A stretch of DNA of 64,000 nt from Symbiodinium natans (GCA_905221605.1 CAJNDS010000153.1:62001-126000); one strand, 5' to 3'. Positions 43,558-55,073 are shown, counted from the first letter of the stretch. The notes: a model not told the origin generated them from the letters alone. Numbers and translations are program-made.

Positions 43558-43630
43558 TAACCCTAAACCCTAAACCCTAAACCCTAAACCCTAAACCCTA
43601 AACCCTAAACCCTAAACCCTAAACCCTAAG
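43558..43630. repeat. CCCTAAA array
   Basis: About ten near-perfect C-rich units. Confidence 0.98.
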
Positions 43631-44277
43631 GCTGCAAGATGTTGTGCAGGTCTTGTAGGCTTGGTGCTCAAAACGTTGTAGCTTGCATAGCCTGGCGCGG
43701 AAGCTCCGGTCGATCGTCACACCAGGCAGTTTATTTGTTAGGCAAAGCTGTGGGGTCTCTCAAACCTTGTGCCGAGAAGATGAATACCAAAGTCCAAGGC
43801 AGACGGCCACAGAACCGCCTTTTATCCGCAGACAAGCAGCGCCCCGGTGTTCACCGACCATTCTCATACAGGTTCTCGACGCACCTGAGGCAATAAACCG
43901 GAAATCCAAGTACAGATGTGGTTGTCCTATAGCCTATCCGAAGGGGTCGCTGCAGACTAAAGGTCCCAATGATGCCCACATGCACTTCCACCCGTTGCCA
44001 GCAGCAAGCAGGTAGATCTGCTTGCAACTTGCCAGAACATGCCTTCCAGAATCGAAAGCCCGAGAAGCTAAGACCCTAAATCCCAAACCGAAGCGTATGG
44101 ACTTTGTAGAGTGGCAAACTAACATCCAATCATTGCAAGCATTGCAAACCCAAGGCCCGTTGGCCCCCAGCCTCCGACCTTTCAACAAAAACGGCTCCTT
44201 AGAACAAGCTGCCTGGCCTTCCAGTTGCACGCTGTGGGCTTCGGGCTTAGCTAGATCCCAGCCCCCAACACTTCCGA

Positions 44278-44304
44278 AACCCTAAACCCTAAACCCTAAA
44301 CCCT
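44278..44304. repeat. CCCTAAA array (short)
   Basis: Just upstream of the exon at 44310. Confidence 0.95.
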
Positions 44305-44309
44305 TCAAG

Positions 44310-45243
44310 TCTTGGATAGAGCTTGGATGGCCCGCTTCAGCCGCGCGTGCCGCACAGCGTTGGCGGCGGAGATTGGTTTCTGTTAGAGGTCGGGAGGGAA
44401 TCAACGGGGCCTAGGGGTTAGGGTTTAGGGTTTAGGGTTTAGGGGTAAAGACTTTGCATGTTCGGGATCGCAACCGGGGAGAACTAAGGATTTTGGGCTC
44501 CTGTAGCTGAGGTGTGCACTTGGCCATTTGGGCCACTAGCCACAGTTCCGGGACCAACACCATCATCCAGCCTTTCCAGGAAGGAGCTATCCATCTACAT
44601 GCGAGCATGGGCTTCTCTTGTTAGTGTGTCGGGCTCATTCTAGGGGTATCATGACTGCACAGTGGGGACTCCGTTACTTGCATCACCACTAGGCAGGGGA
44701 TTCTTGGCGAAAAAAATCGTAGGATCTTTATGTGGTAAGTAAAACACAAGCGAACAAAATTTTGTAGGATCTTTATGAGGAGTGCCAAAAACCAAGGCAA
44801 CGCTGAAGGAAAACGCAAACCCACGTAAGGATCCCGCTAAACAAAAACTCGGGATTCCGCAGCTGGTTTCTGCGCCTCTGGTGCCCTAAGATACGACCGC
44901 TCCGTAAGACTTAGACTCTCTAGACTGCTGCTCCCTCTCCTGCAGCAGTAGGAAAGCACCCATTCCAGCGAATTGATAACGTTGCGGCAGGTGTGCCTGC
45001 AGAGACTGTCCTGGATACCTGCAAGATCTTTATGCGAAAATGTCGTTACGTGTCCAATTTCTTCCCTAACAATCAGGGCAAGAAGCGTGTGAGTGCCTCT
45101 GGATAGCCTCTGTACCCCAATCGAGCTGGTACCCTAAACCCTAAACCCTAAGCCCTAAACCCTAAACCCGAAACCCTAAACCATCTCTCAACCGAACTCC
45201 CAAGCGCACAGAACGCCATCGGCCCATCCTCATTGGGCTGTAG
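44310..45243 (+). CDS. 3' end of an unrecognised gene (four exons)
   Basis: Exons 44310-44375, 44546-44610, 44969-45088 and 45205-45243 join with matching phases. Pieces: LDRAWMARFSRACRTALAAE; PGPTPSSSLSRKELSIYMRA; RIDNVAAGVPAETVLDTCK then IFMRKCRYVSNFFPNNQGKK; RTERHRPILIGL and TAG (45241). Donors are GTTTCT, GC (GCTTCT) and the consensus GTGAGT. The third exon could start at 44952 instead. The tail is basic. The gene is bounded by CCCTAAA (44278) and has a TTTAGGG array in its first intron (44417). I do not recognise the family; the upstream exons were not identified. Confidence 0.65.
44417..44445. repeat. TTTAGGG array (short)
   Basis: G-rich units in the first intron of the 44.3-kb gene. 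Confidence 0.95.
45132..45181. repeat. CCCTAAA array
   Basis: C-rich units in the last intron, upstream of the terminal exon at 45205. Confidence 0.96.
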
Positions 45244-45800
45244 TCCCCATCAAGGGCATACGGAGGGGAGGGGGTAGGACTGCAGTCCCAGGGTTTGTAT
45301 GTGAGAAGTCCCCGAAAGCACACTTTAGGCACACACTGCCATTGCTAAACCGCTCTTGCTCTCTCTTGGTGTGCGAAGGGCTCCATGCTCCTAGTTTGGA
45401 TAAAATATGCCGGCCCTTAAGTAATCCCAACATTTCCTGCCAGGTAGAAATGTCCATGTACGATTGGTTTGGTCCTCATGCCCCGGCCTAAGCCACAGGT
45501 GCGTGCAGGGTAGCAGGTTACGGTTCCAGGGCCTTGCTTTTGAGGTGTTGAAGACCAGGCTTTGGCTTTCTGATGGGTCTGAACTATGATGCGATCCCAC
45601 GATGCGGGTTTGACCGGACCGGTCGTGTGCGCAACACGTTGTATGCGTCCACACTCCGTGTTCTCGACCTCCCGACTTCGCAGCCATGCTACACCCTCCC
45701 CCATAAATCTTACAACCAGAAGCCCTAAACTACACCCGATAGGTCTCGGGTGTCTTGACGTGGGATTTGGAAAGACCCAGCTGGGTTTTTGGCGCGCAGG

Positions 45801-46041
45801 GTTTTCCACAAGTGTGGACACACTATTCAAGGAGGGTTCAAGTTCTATACAGGTACAGGAGGCCTCGGTCGCCACGGGTGCGCAGCTCGCACTCGCCCAA
45901 GCGCTGGCTCGCCTTTTGCCGCAGTCGAAGCACGTGATCACGCCCTTTGAGCCCAAGTCCACTCTCCGAAAATTTGCCACTTGGACCTGCTTTCCATCGC
46001 TTGCTCTTGGACGAGTTCGCGACTTGCCCTTTGCATTGTGA
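45801..46041 (+). CDS. Candidate coding stretch
   Basis: Plus frame after GCGCGCAG reads GFSTSVDTLFKEGSSSIQVQ, then EASVATGAQLALAQALARL and on to TGA at 46039. A minus-strand frame is also open, so strand is not certain. Confidence 0.35.
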
Positions 46042-46927
46042 TCGTACTCCTGCCGCTTAGTGCCGTGCAGAACTGTCGTTGCTTCGGCAAACCATGCCGT
46101 CGCCACAGCTCCGTGTGCATGCTCCTCGGGAAGTGCAGAGCGGTCTTTGCTTTATTGCCTTGGAGTACAGTGAGTTACACTTGCTGGTCTTCGACTGTTT
46201 GGGGTCTAGACTGCCTTCTCGTGCTTGGGATGGGTGCTTGCGTCACACTTTGGCGGTGCTGTTGGCGAGGCGATTTCCTACGATAGCTTGAGATGGCTTC
46301 TGTCAGGGAGACAATTTCACTCAACCGCAACACAGCACAAGATACGCGAACGAGATGATGTTTAAGGTTGAAGACTTGACATAGCATTCGACTGCTGGGA
46401 TGCTTGAGCTCCAAATGACCCCAAAATTCACTCATCCCATCAACAAAAAACTTCAAACAAACCATATTGTGCCAATATACTGGTAGTGCCCGAACCTTAA
46501 ACGAAGAGCTTTTGGATGACAGAGCACTTTGGATTTCTATCCTTGGGCAAACCAGCAGAGACGTTTGACTAAGTTTACATGACTGTACTCTGAGCAGTTC
46601 TTCACAACATGTTGGAGAATATGGGAGACGCAAAAAGGGGACAGCCTGGCCCTCAAGTGCTGTCAATAGACAGGACAGGCTGGGCTGGGCAAGCTCGTCT
46701 TGACAGTGGATATGGGGTGTTTGGGGTGTCGTGAAAAAGTTGTTGTCAAATTGTTGTCGCTGCCCTCCCCCTCGTCTGAGGCGGGTGCTGGTCATAGCCC
46801 TACACCTGCTCAGTCCCAGGGCATATTGTCTTGCGGAATGCTTGTGTGGGCTCGGATGAATGGAACTTTTTCCATCCCCCCTTTATCCAAGAAATGTGGT
46901 GACTGAGTGGGGACTTGGGCAAGAAAG

Positions 46928-47150
46928 GTGCCACACGGGTCGCGTTCATGCATCCAGTATCCGCAGAAGGACCTGCGGAGAAGCGTGCCAATCAACACGC
47001 GGCCGAGCACAGCCCATTGAAGAGCTCTTGTCGCAAGAACTTCGGCGATGATGGCATGCTGTCCTGCCCTTATGCCGGCTTTGCGGAACACGGGGGGATC
47101 GGCGCCGTAGGCAAGGCTTCCTGCACGGCCCACTGCGTGCAGCTAGTGGC
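46928..47150 (+). CDS. Exon of unrecognised gene (Cys-containing)
   Basis: After GCAAGAAAG: ATRVAFMHPVSAEGPAEKRA, then RKNFGDDGMLSCPYAGFAEH and GGIGAVGKASCTAHC. The end is uncertain; a GC donor follows GTAGGCAAG. Probably upstream part of the 47.9-48.5 kb gene. Confidence 0.5.
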
Positions 47151-47861
47151 TTACTCACTCACTCATGCCGTATATGGACGTAAATGATCGTGCCAAAACG
47201 CACCCCACCCTGCGCCGCCTCCGCTTCCTTCTTGTCGCACTGCTGCAGCGAAAGTATGGCATGGAGTGTAGCACTTCGAACGTGCTTTCCACGCCCTCCC
47301 CACCACGTTCCCCCCCTCCCCCCTTCCCCCCCATTCCCAAACCCACAAGGGTCCGTAAGCTTAAGTTTAGTACTTTTTATAGCGGAGTCCGATGAGCACT
47401 AGATTTGAGCCGTTCCCAGGTGGGCCCAATGGCTTCGGTGGCCACGTATCGGAGCGCCCCGTCGGGGGCCGAGACTTGACAAGAGAAGCCCAGGCAGAAG
47501 CCTCCACAATTCCAGGGCTGAAGCTTGGAAAGTAAGCGGGTTCAGTCGAGCTGGGTGTTTTCAGGACTTCAGGGGCTTTCTCAGCTTGGCTTTCGGATTT
47601 CATGTCTGGGGTTGTGCTGGTGCGCGCCGTGCGCACACCCACTCAGGGTGTGCGGTTTGAGGATCATGTTGTTTGCTGGATTCCATTTCATCTGGTGGTG
47701 AAGCTTGGTGCCCTTCTCGGATGGCACCGTGGTTTGTTGTGAGACGTAGCGATGAGGCGCTATAGAATTAACCTGGCAGTGTGTCCCGAGTTCAGAGTTT
47801 TGGCTGCAGTGCCCTTCCTGCTGACCTCTCAGACGCCCTCCTGACTCCTGAGACCATCATC

Positions 47862-47934
47862 CTAAACCCTAAACCCTAAACCCTAAACCCTAAACCCTAA
47901 ACCCTAAACCCTAAACCCTAAACCCTAAACCCTC
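47862..47934. repeat. CCCTAAA array
   Basis: Ten C-rich units before the exon at 47947. Confidence 0.98.
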
Positions 47935-47946
47935 AGAAAACCTCAG

Positions 47947-48504
47947 GCCGAAGGGCATGACGAACCCCCCGCAGAACCCGAAGGCCTTGGGTGCCAAGAG
48001 CTGTCCCATCCACTGTGAATCCACTGCCCACTGTTCAGTCGGTCAGGGTTCCCTGGTTCGGACGGTTTAGGGTTTAGGGTTTAGGGTTTAGGGTTTAGGG
48101 TTTAGGGTTTAGGGTTTAGGGTTTAGGGTTTGAGAGGATCTCTCTATTGCTTTCTAGGTACCGTCACGGTGTGTGATGATGCTTCATGCATGATGAGCTA
48201 GGCTCAGCCCGAAAATCTTGGCCGTACGCAGAACAGGACACTGCTTGCTTTCCAGTTCGCGGCTGGAGAGATTTGTATATAGCATATAATGCATGATATG
48301 TATGCAATATAGAATATGTAGTACGTTAATAATATACTATATATTAAAACCACAGTTCGGGCCTACAGCGTGAATCTCAAAGCCGGCAAAATTCGAAGCC
48401 AATTCCAGATAGCCTTGGATCGCCAGGTTCGGGATCAACTCATCCAGGAGTTGGAGGAGTATGGCGTGGCCTTAGAGGCACCCCTACTAGCCCCCAAATT
48501 CTAA
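47947..48504 (+). CDS. Last two exons of an unrecognised gene
   Basis: Exon 47947-48047 reads PKGMTNPPQNPKALGAKSCP, then IHCESTAHCSVGQ, with donor GTTCCC in phase 1. Exon 48356-48504 restores Val, then RAYSVNLKAGKIRSQFQIAL, DRQVRDQLIQELEEYGVALE, APLLAPKF and TAA (48502). The first part is Cys/Pro-rich, the second a charged helix. The intron between them starts with a TTTAGGG array (48064-48131) and ends in TA-rich DNA. Another frame of the first exon is partly open, but only this one joins. Family not recognised. Confidence 0.65.
48064..48131. repeat. TTTAGGG array
   Basis: Nine to ten G-rich units 17 bp after the exon end. Confidence 0.98.
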
Positions 48505-48525
48505 GCCCTAAGCATCCCTCAACCA

Positions 48526-48572
48526 AACCCTAAACCCTAAACCCTAAGCCCTAAGCCCTAAGCCCTAAGCCC
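48526..48572. repeat. CCCTAAA/CCCTAAG array
   Basis: C-rich units with a four-unit CCCTAAG block. Confidence 0.96.
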
Positions 48573-48885
48573 TTGGCAGTCCCAGGCTTGCAAGGGGTTG
48601 CACTGCCTTGGTGCAGAGAGTGCTCGCATTGCGCGATGGAGCGCAGGGGTTTGAGATTAAGGAGTTTATAGAGTCAGTAGAGTCAGTAGAGTCATAATAT
48701 AGGGTTTAGGGATGTAGTGTTTAGGCTGATCAGATGTGAGCCCTCTCCTCGCAAAATCACTTGTCGGGGAAGTGCCAGGGTAATGCAACGACGAAACTGT
48801 AGCCGGTGGAGAAGACACGCAGGTGAAGAAGGTTACAGCACTAGCCATTGAATGCGTTCAACAGACACTGTGCTACTACATCCTC

Positions 48886-48970
48886 CTTTGGAATTATTGT
48901 TTTTGGTCATATAAAACCCAAGAGGATATTAAACACATTATTCTTGTTAAGGTTCCAAGGGGAGTGTAGG
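48886..48970. mobile_element. Family D element
   Basis: CCTTTGGAATTATTGTTTTT start, ATATAAAACCCAAGAGGATA core, GTTCCAAGGGGAGT end. Confidence 0.7.
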
Positions 48971-49175
48971 CTATGCTCTTGCAAATGTCGCTATGCTCTT
49001 GCAAATGTCGAAGCAGAGTGCTGGACACTCTGGCGACTTTTGGCGATGCCCGGTTCACGACTCCCGACCCACCCTGCATCACCCTATACAGCCTGAGATG
49101 TAACTTAAGCCCTAAATCCTGCCTCTTCTACAAGAATGGCAGTAAACCCTGAACCCTAAACCCTAAACCCTGCAG

Positions 49176-49256
49176 CTGAAATCCTTCCGAGATGGAGTCC
49201 TGGCCGCCGCCGGCTCCAGACCTCAAATCGGGCCACGCGCTCGGAGAGCTCGGAGC
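49176..49256 (+). CDS. Candidate exon
   Basis: Acceptor AACCCTGCAG; LKSFRDGVLAAAGSRPQIGP or, in the next frame, EILPRWSPGRRRLQTSNRA. Frame undecided. Follows a CCCTAAA array (49148-49171) and abuts a family A element. Confidence 0.4.
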
Positions 49257-49257
49257 A

Positions 49258-49420
49258 GAGAAGGATGTGGGGGTTTCCGAACGTAGCTTATTGGGGTCCC
49301 TAGGAAGGGTTTAGGGTTTAGGAATGTTAGGGGAACCTGATTGGGATCCTCATCATAAGGGAATCCATCCTACTTTTTGGGGATCTAAATGAGGGGTCCC
49401 TTGTTTTGGTAAACCCCCAG
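49258..49420. mobile_element. Family A element split by a short TTTAGGG array
   Basis: Left arm GGGGGTTTCCGAACGTAG and right arm TTGTTTTGGTAAACCCCC. GGGTTTAGGGTTTAGG lies inside, and the element segment around TTATTGGGGTCC is present on both sides of it in diverged form. Confidence 0.75.
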
Positions 49421-50770
49421 GTTAGGCATTTTTGGGCTGCTGACTGTGAGGATCTGCGAGGATTGTGTAGGGCATCGATGTTGGCAAGACTTCGCGCGCG
49501 GAATCGTTGTTTGGCTTTCTAGTAGCCACCTGGTAGTTGCGGTGGTTAAAATGTCCCGGGTTTCCACCTCATTCTGCTGACCCTTCCGATTCATTCCCTT
49601 CCGTTCTCTTCAAGTGTCCCATCGCTCTAGCACGGCTTTGACACGTGAGCAGCCCCCACACCGCGCACAGCCAGCTGCGCACTGCCACACACTGCCACAG
49701 CTTGGGCCACCGATCGCTGCTGCCCAAAGTAGCCCCCCGCCCTGGAGTGTGCGATTGTCCGCGGCCAAAGCGCTTGTGAAGGCGCTATCGTAGCCCTACC
49801 TTCTGACGAGCTGCTGTTTCGCGGCTTGCTGTGACCTTGCAGTTTCTTGTCTTTCCTCGGGTTGTAGGCAGTCCAATGGCGCCCGAACCTTTCTCGACTG
49901 GCGAAGTCCGCGACCTCAACAACCCAGCCGATGCCAGATGCACGTCGCTGATGTGTGGCAGTACACCAGGCAGCGTCGCGGCGATGCTGTCGCACCCAAA
50001 CCTCTGAGCCCATTGTGCGCTTCTTCGGCCCAGACGCGTCGTCCTGCCAGCCACATTCTTCTGCCTACCGTTTGCGTAGTGACGACGAGTGAGGCATACC
50101 TTTTGCACTGCAGGTCGAGGTCGAGCAGGTGACTGAAATGGTTCTTAAGACCTGTTTGGTGTGGCCTCGTGTTATTCTGAGCGTGAATCCCGCACTGCCT
50201 TCACTCTGAACTACTTACACACACACACACACACACTGACTGTGTGACTGATACTGACTGCAGCCAATAAGTCCGCGAGTAGCTTGTGGCTCCATGTTCT
50301 CGGTGATAGCGCTGCGGGCGGTTTACCTTCAGCCCTGACCACTTAAACACATGAATTGTTATACAGGTCTCAGGCCCAATGATATTTTCCTAGCGCCCTT
50401 TCTGCAACCCATTTCAAGACCCTGACCGATGAAGCCCTGGTGCAAGGCTTTGTCTTCGGCCGGCCGAGTGAGCCCCCAAACTGTCGCAATCCTGGTGCCA
50501 AATTGGCACAAGGCCCCGCGCTGCATCACACTGTGCTTGCGCAGTGCCATGGTTTGAACTTCGGTTCTAGTTTTTGCAAGAACTTCCAGGATGCAAAGCT
50601 TAAATGATGCCGATTCATGGGGATGTGGGGTATTTTGACAATGTGGTCTGAGTCAGAGTTAGGGACTTTTCGGCGTGCGTTCCAATCATAGCCGCGTGTG
50701 AAGCGTGCAGTGGGCCTGCGAGTCTAATCCCGAGTACCGAAGCGAACCAGATCCTGAGCACTTCACAATA

Positions 50771-50822
50771 CCCTAAACCCTAAACCCTAAACCCAAAAAA
50801 ACCTAAACCCTAAACCCCTAAA
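50771..50822. repeat. CCCTAAA array
   Basis: C-rich units with an AAAAAACC interruption, before the exon at 50829. Confidence 0.95.
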
Positions 50823-50828
50823 CTTCAG

Positions 50829-51750
50829 AGGTGCCCGGATAGCTCCTCGGTCGAGCATCTGTTCTTGCCGGAGTCCACATTAAACCTCATGATCCACCCT
50901 CCGCCAGATCTGGCAAGAAAGCACCTGAGCTGGCTGCGCCAGATGCCCGGTGTGCTTGTCAGTCTTGTCAAGTCGCCAAAGCTGGACCTAGAGATACTGA
51001 TGTCTTGAGAATTCTTGCAATCGATGGAATCCGGCCGTTCCGGGATCCGTTCGGAGCCACGGGGAAAAACAAAGCTCGGATTGGACACCCTCTTGAAACT
51101 TAAGCCCAAACTCAAAACTATGGCTGCTACAGTAGCCGCTCCAAAGCCGACCAGTGCTCACTCCGAGATGAGGTCCGAGGTGTGCAAGATATCTCCGAGT
51201 ACTTCTAGACACTGCGCAGAGTTAGGGCCACATACTGCAATCAGAGTTTGCAGCGTGTTCCGCCAGAGCAGGTTTCAGAGGGAATTTAGGGGGGGAGAGA
51301 GTTAGGCTTTCTCAGCTCCGAAAGGTGGGCTCACGCATGCCATAAAATGCCATCTGCACAGTTTCCGTTCCTTTGACAGCCGAGGTGATGGCGACACGAA
51401 GCTCCTAGCGTCAGGTCCCTACTTTCCAGTGGGTCCGGAAAGGCAATGGGAAAGGCCTTGAACCCAAACTCACGCAACATCCAAAGCCACACGACCCAAC
51501 TCGGAACTTGAAACCCTATAGTCGTCCCTGTCTACGAGCTCAATCCTAGCAGACACCCCAAAATGTGTCAAGTTCATCCCGAAGCTCAACTTGAGGAGAT
51601 GTAAGCTGATGAGTCCTGCAGGTCAGGGGGGACTGCGAAACGGAGTCCTGTTTTCGGCGCCTGTTTTCGGGGCCCTGTCAAGGGCTGTGCGCGGACGGGC
51701 CGCCGTGCTGGGCGCTAGCTTTCGCTGCGTCCCCTGCAAGCTTATTCTAA
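50829..51750 (+). CDS. Two joined exons of an unrecognised gene
   Basis: Exon 50829-50949 (acceptor AAACTTCAG) reads RCPDSSSVEHLFLPESTLNL, then MIHPPPDLARKHLSWLRQMP, with donor GTGTGC in phase 1. Exon from 51622 (acceptor GTCCTGCAG) restores Gly, then QGGLRNGVLFSAPVFGALSR, AVRGRAAVLGASFRC. Its end is either at GTCCCC (51729) or GTTTGA (51751). A minus-strand frame overlaps the first exon but has no splice support. I do not recognise the family. Confidence 0.55.
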
Positions 51751-51955
51751 GTTTGAGCCTGCGGCAGACGCGCGCTGAAATCTCTGGCTGCAGGCAGCGG
51801 TGCAATATGAATCTATGTCCTGAAGTTACTCAAGCGACTGCTTTAACTTTGCGTAGGGTTGTCTTACTGCCGATCCTCATTGCCCAAAGACTCAAAGCAA
51901 CACCCATAAACCTTCCCACCCAAGAAACATCCTAAGCCCGAAGCTCTATAGAATA

Positions 51956-52047
51956 TGGGGGTTTCCGAAACTAGGGGTACCTTGTAGGGGCTCTTATTAC
52001 AAGGGAATCCTACTTTTCGAGGGGTACCTTGTTTTCGTAAACCCCCC
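51956..52047. mobile_element. Family A element
   Basis: GGGGGTTTCCGAAACTAGGG at the left, TTGTTTTCGTAAACCCCCC at the right. Confidence 0.85.
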
Positions 52048-52082
52048 AGATCCTGAACCAAGGAACCAAACCCACAACCCCA

Positions 52083-52220
52083 AACCCTAAGCCCTAAACC
52101 CCAAACCCCAAAACCCCAAACCCTAAACCCTAAACCCTAAACCCTAAACCCTAAACCCTAAACCCCAAACCCCAAACCCCAAACCCCAAACCCCAAACCC
52201 CAAACCCCAAACCCCAAACC
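52083..52220. repeat. CCCCAAA / CCCTAAA blocks
   Basis: Homogeneous blocks: CCCCAAA, then CCCTAAA, then about ten CCCCAAA units. Confidence 0.98.
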
Positions 52221-52241
52221 TGAACCTTCTGGGATGCCAAG

Positions 52242-52333
52242 GAACCGCGGTCGCCCACCGGAGCCACCGACGCGGCCGCAGAGTACCGGCAGCCCCCGAG
52301 CCGCCAGAAGAAGGGACCACCTTCCCGGTTTGG
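52242..52333 (+). CDS. Exon of unrecognised gene
   Basis: Acceptor GATGCCAAG; EPRSPTGATDAAAEYRQPPS, then RQKKGPPSRFG. Proline/basic, probably disordered. Enclosed by a CCCCAAA/CCCTAAA block upstream and the longest TTTAGGG array downstream. Confidence 0.55.
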
Positions 52334-52334
52334 A

Positions 52335-52570
52335 GGGTTTAGGGTTTAGTTTAGGGTTTAGGGTTTAGGGTTTAGGGTTTAGGGTTTAGGGTTTAGGGTT
52401 TAGGGTTTAGGGTTTAGGGTTTAGGGTTTAGGGTTAGGTTTAGGGTTTAGGGTTTAGGGTTTAGGGTTTAGGGTTTAGGGTTTAGGGTTTAGGGTTTAGG
52501 GTTTAGGGTTTAGGGTTTAGGGTTTAGGGTTTAGGGTTTAGGGTTTAGGGTTTAGGGTTTAGGGTTTAGG
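52335..52570. repeat. Longest TTTAGGG array
   Basis: About 33 G-rich units with only two imperfect ones. Confidence 0.98.
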
Positions 52571-52686
52571 CTTAGAGGGTTCCGGATTTGAGTGTTTAGG
52601 TGTTAAGTTCATGGAAGCTGGGCTTGAGGGCTAGCAGTCGCCGGCACCGATGAAGTATTCAACTCATTGGATTCCACCCCCAAAGT

Positions 52687-52731
52687 GAATAGAATTAGAT
52701 AAATTGAATTAGATAAATAGAATTAGATAAA
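52687..52731. repeat. (GAATTAGATAAATA)n short tandem repeat
   Basis: Three AT-rich units of about 15 bp just before the 55-bp tandem repeat. Confidence 0.9.
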
Positions 52732-52789
52732 CACACGTAAAGAATTGAAATCCTGGGAGGAGGGCCTCACACTCCTCCCCCACCCCCAC

Positions 52790-53260
52790 TCAGTGAAATC
52801 GCAAGCATTGTGTCCCCAAGCTGTTTTTTTTGCAGAGTTTCTATTCCAAGAGAACAATCGCAAGCACCACGAGGCTAGGTTCCGAAAATAATTTCCAAAT
52901 AACAATCGCAAGCACCGTGACCTGAAGATCTGGAGCACTATGTATAGCTTCCAAAAAAGAAAGTCGCAAGCACCGCGTCCCTAAGCTTTCTTTTGTATCT
53001 CTCTTCCTAAAAACGAATCGCAAGCACCACGTCCCTAAGATTTGGAACAACATATCTTCCCAAGAAAGGAAATCGCAAGCACCGTGTCCCTAATTTTTCT
53101 GTAGAATTTCTCTTCCAAAATATATTCGCCGCATCCCTGGTTGTAAACGGAACAGAATTGCTTCTTCTAGAGGAAGAAATCGCAGGCACCGCGCCCCTAC
53201 GATTACGAGCAATATATCTTCCAAAGAGAAGACATCGCAAGCACCATGTCCCTAATGTTA
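52790..53260. repeat. 55-bp tandem repeat, eight to nine units
   Basis: TCGCAAGCACCGCGTCCCTAA recurs at 48-58 bp spacing (about 52802, 52857, 52907, 52965, 53018, 53070, 53178, 53233). The rest of each unit has TCTTCCAAAGAA-like sequence. Minus-strand peptides change frame between units, so it is not a conserved protein repeat. Confidence 0.85.
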
Positions 53261-53504
53261 AAATAGAGGTTGTCCTGCAGGACATCGAGGTTTCTCGCGC
53301 AAGATGTAGCCCCCAAAAATGAAATGCCCCCAAAGCATCTCCAGCCTTTTATGTAGAGGGTGTGTGGGGCTCGCGTGACGGGTCCCTGGGGCTGCGGGAT
53401 GTAGGAGTTGGGGTTTGGGTGCCTGCACTCTTTTGGGTTCAGATTGGGTTTATGGGGTTCAGACCCTTCGCCCGTGCAGTCACAAACGGTTATCTTTACT
53501 GCAG

Positions 53505-53704
53505 AAGCTCGTGGAACTAACGTCATCGAGACCTGCAACCCGGAACTTAGAGCCAGAAGACATCCCCAAGCAGGTACACACCCGAAAACCTGACCGTCCA
53601 ACTCCAGTCGCCTTGATTCCTGAACTGGCAGAGGCCTCGCGGCCAGTGCTGGGCGCGGGAACACCCCCAGTGCTCCACAGCCGCCGAAGCGCGAAGGGGC
53701 AGGG
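53505..53704 (+). CDS. Two joined exons of an unrecognised gene
   Basis: Exon 53505-53573 (acceptor TTTACTGCAG): KLVELTSSRPATRNLEPEDI then PKQ, donor GTACAC. After a 58-nt intron, exon 53632-53704 (acceptor ACTGGCAG): RPRGQCWAREHPQCSTAAEA then RRGRG, donor GTGTTA. Phase 0 at the junction. Confidence 0.6.
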
Positions 53705-54727
53705 GTGTTAATTTGCAGGAGGGGGGGGGGGGGGGGGGGTCATTGTAAACATAGGGTTGGGGAGACGGGGGAAGGATGTGCGCACAGAGTTGTTCTCTAT
53801 GTTCGGACATTTGGGTTGCAAAGTGTGTGCAAAGTTATGTCACGCCACAGTATATGGTACACACAAAGCCCTCAACCTCAAAGGACTAATCAAAAGTCCT
53901 CTCTTCGACCTCAGACTCAGAATGTGGCACGAGATTCGTGACACAAATTTCCTGGGGTGTCGTGAGGCTTCTCGTCAGGCCTCTGTATTTGCTAAGGTCT
54001 TCCTTCCGAGTCTAATTAAATCTGAAGGAGCAGTGTTTGCAAGTTGGGAAATGAAGTCTGTCTTTCCGTGTTGGAAGCACAAGCAACACTTGTTAAGGTG
54101 TAATTTCAACAGTGTAGGGGTTGTCTTTCCAACAGTTCCCGAAAGCAAACAGATCATCGGTTTTCTCGTGGTTAAAGTTTTCGCTGCGCCTCAGTAACGT
54201 GCACGTGATCATGTTTAAACGAAATTGAAAGCATTTAAGATTTGGCATAACTCTTACAGCAGCTTGCTGGAATCGGAACTTTATTACGTCTTCAAAATTC
54301 TGTAGTCTGTAGCAACTCTAAGGGAAGGGGTGGTCCAAAACGGGGGGAAGTATCTAGGGAACCTTATGCAAGCTTACGAGCGCTCCGGGGTATATGAAAC
54401 ACCCACCTTCCTTCCCCCCCCCCCCCCCTCCCACCCCCACCCCCCCCCCCTCCAGGTTGTGCATATCAGGTTGCCTCCACTTAAAACTCTCTCCGGATGT
54501 AGATGTTGGATGAAACATCGGAGGGGAGGGTATTTGTCTTCGGCAAGCCAGACTCTACATGCTTCAGAGCGATGTCATTTGGGGTCGTCTAGACGTGCTA
54601 GGGGTTGGGGATTCTCGGGCTTGTTCTTCTTCAGCCCCTTCAAGTTCGCAGGCCTAGTCCGACGAAGCTACTCGCTGCTCCTTCAGCGGAGCAGGCACAG
54701 GATGGCACAGGAGAGCTTTATGTTGTT
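53705..54727. other. Gap
   Basis: G-run at 53719-53739 and C-runs at 54415-54453. A plus frame at 53757-54197 is open, but I see no domain or splice evidence for it. Confidence 0.4.
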
Positions 54728-54773
54728 TGGGGTTTAGGGTTTAGGGTTTAGGGTTTAGGGGACGTCCTTTTAG

Positions 54774-54878
54774 GCCAACAGGCATTCGGTGACTGGCCTT
54801 TGGACGATGCCCCCTCCTACACCTACCCTTAGAGCACCGACAACCGGCACCGTGCCGGGCTGTGTAGACCGCACGGAT
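54774..54878 (+). CDS. Exon of unrecognised gene
   Basis: Acceptor CCTTTTAG; 35 phase-0 codons: ANRHSVTGLWTMPPPTPTLR, then APTTGTVPGCVDRTD; GTTTGA donor. The only frame open across the whole island. A TTTAGGG array lies upstream (54728-54760), contrary to the usual polarity. Confidence 0.5.
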
Positions 54879-55073
54879 GTTTGACGCCTGGTTCACATTA
54901 TATCGTTGGTTGGAACTGGGATTTCAGTGGGGTTAGGTTCGCTATACAGAGGGGCATTGAGGACTCAGAATTCGGGATGTCAATATACAGCTTAATTAAC
55001 TCACACCAGTTGCTTGGATCTGTTGGTTTGCAAGTTCAGGACTCGAGCATGGAGATGTCTGATGCCGGGTTCA

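Noticed and set aside
45417-46106. 230-residue minus-strand open frame
   Set aside because: No family motif; a plus frame over part of it has better composition and an acceptor, and neighbouring genes are all plus.
52841-53333. Minus-strand repeated peptide LGTRCLR
   Set aside because: Unit lengths vary (48-58 bp) and the peptide changes frame between units, so it is a DNA repeat.
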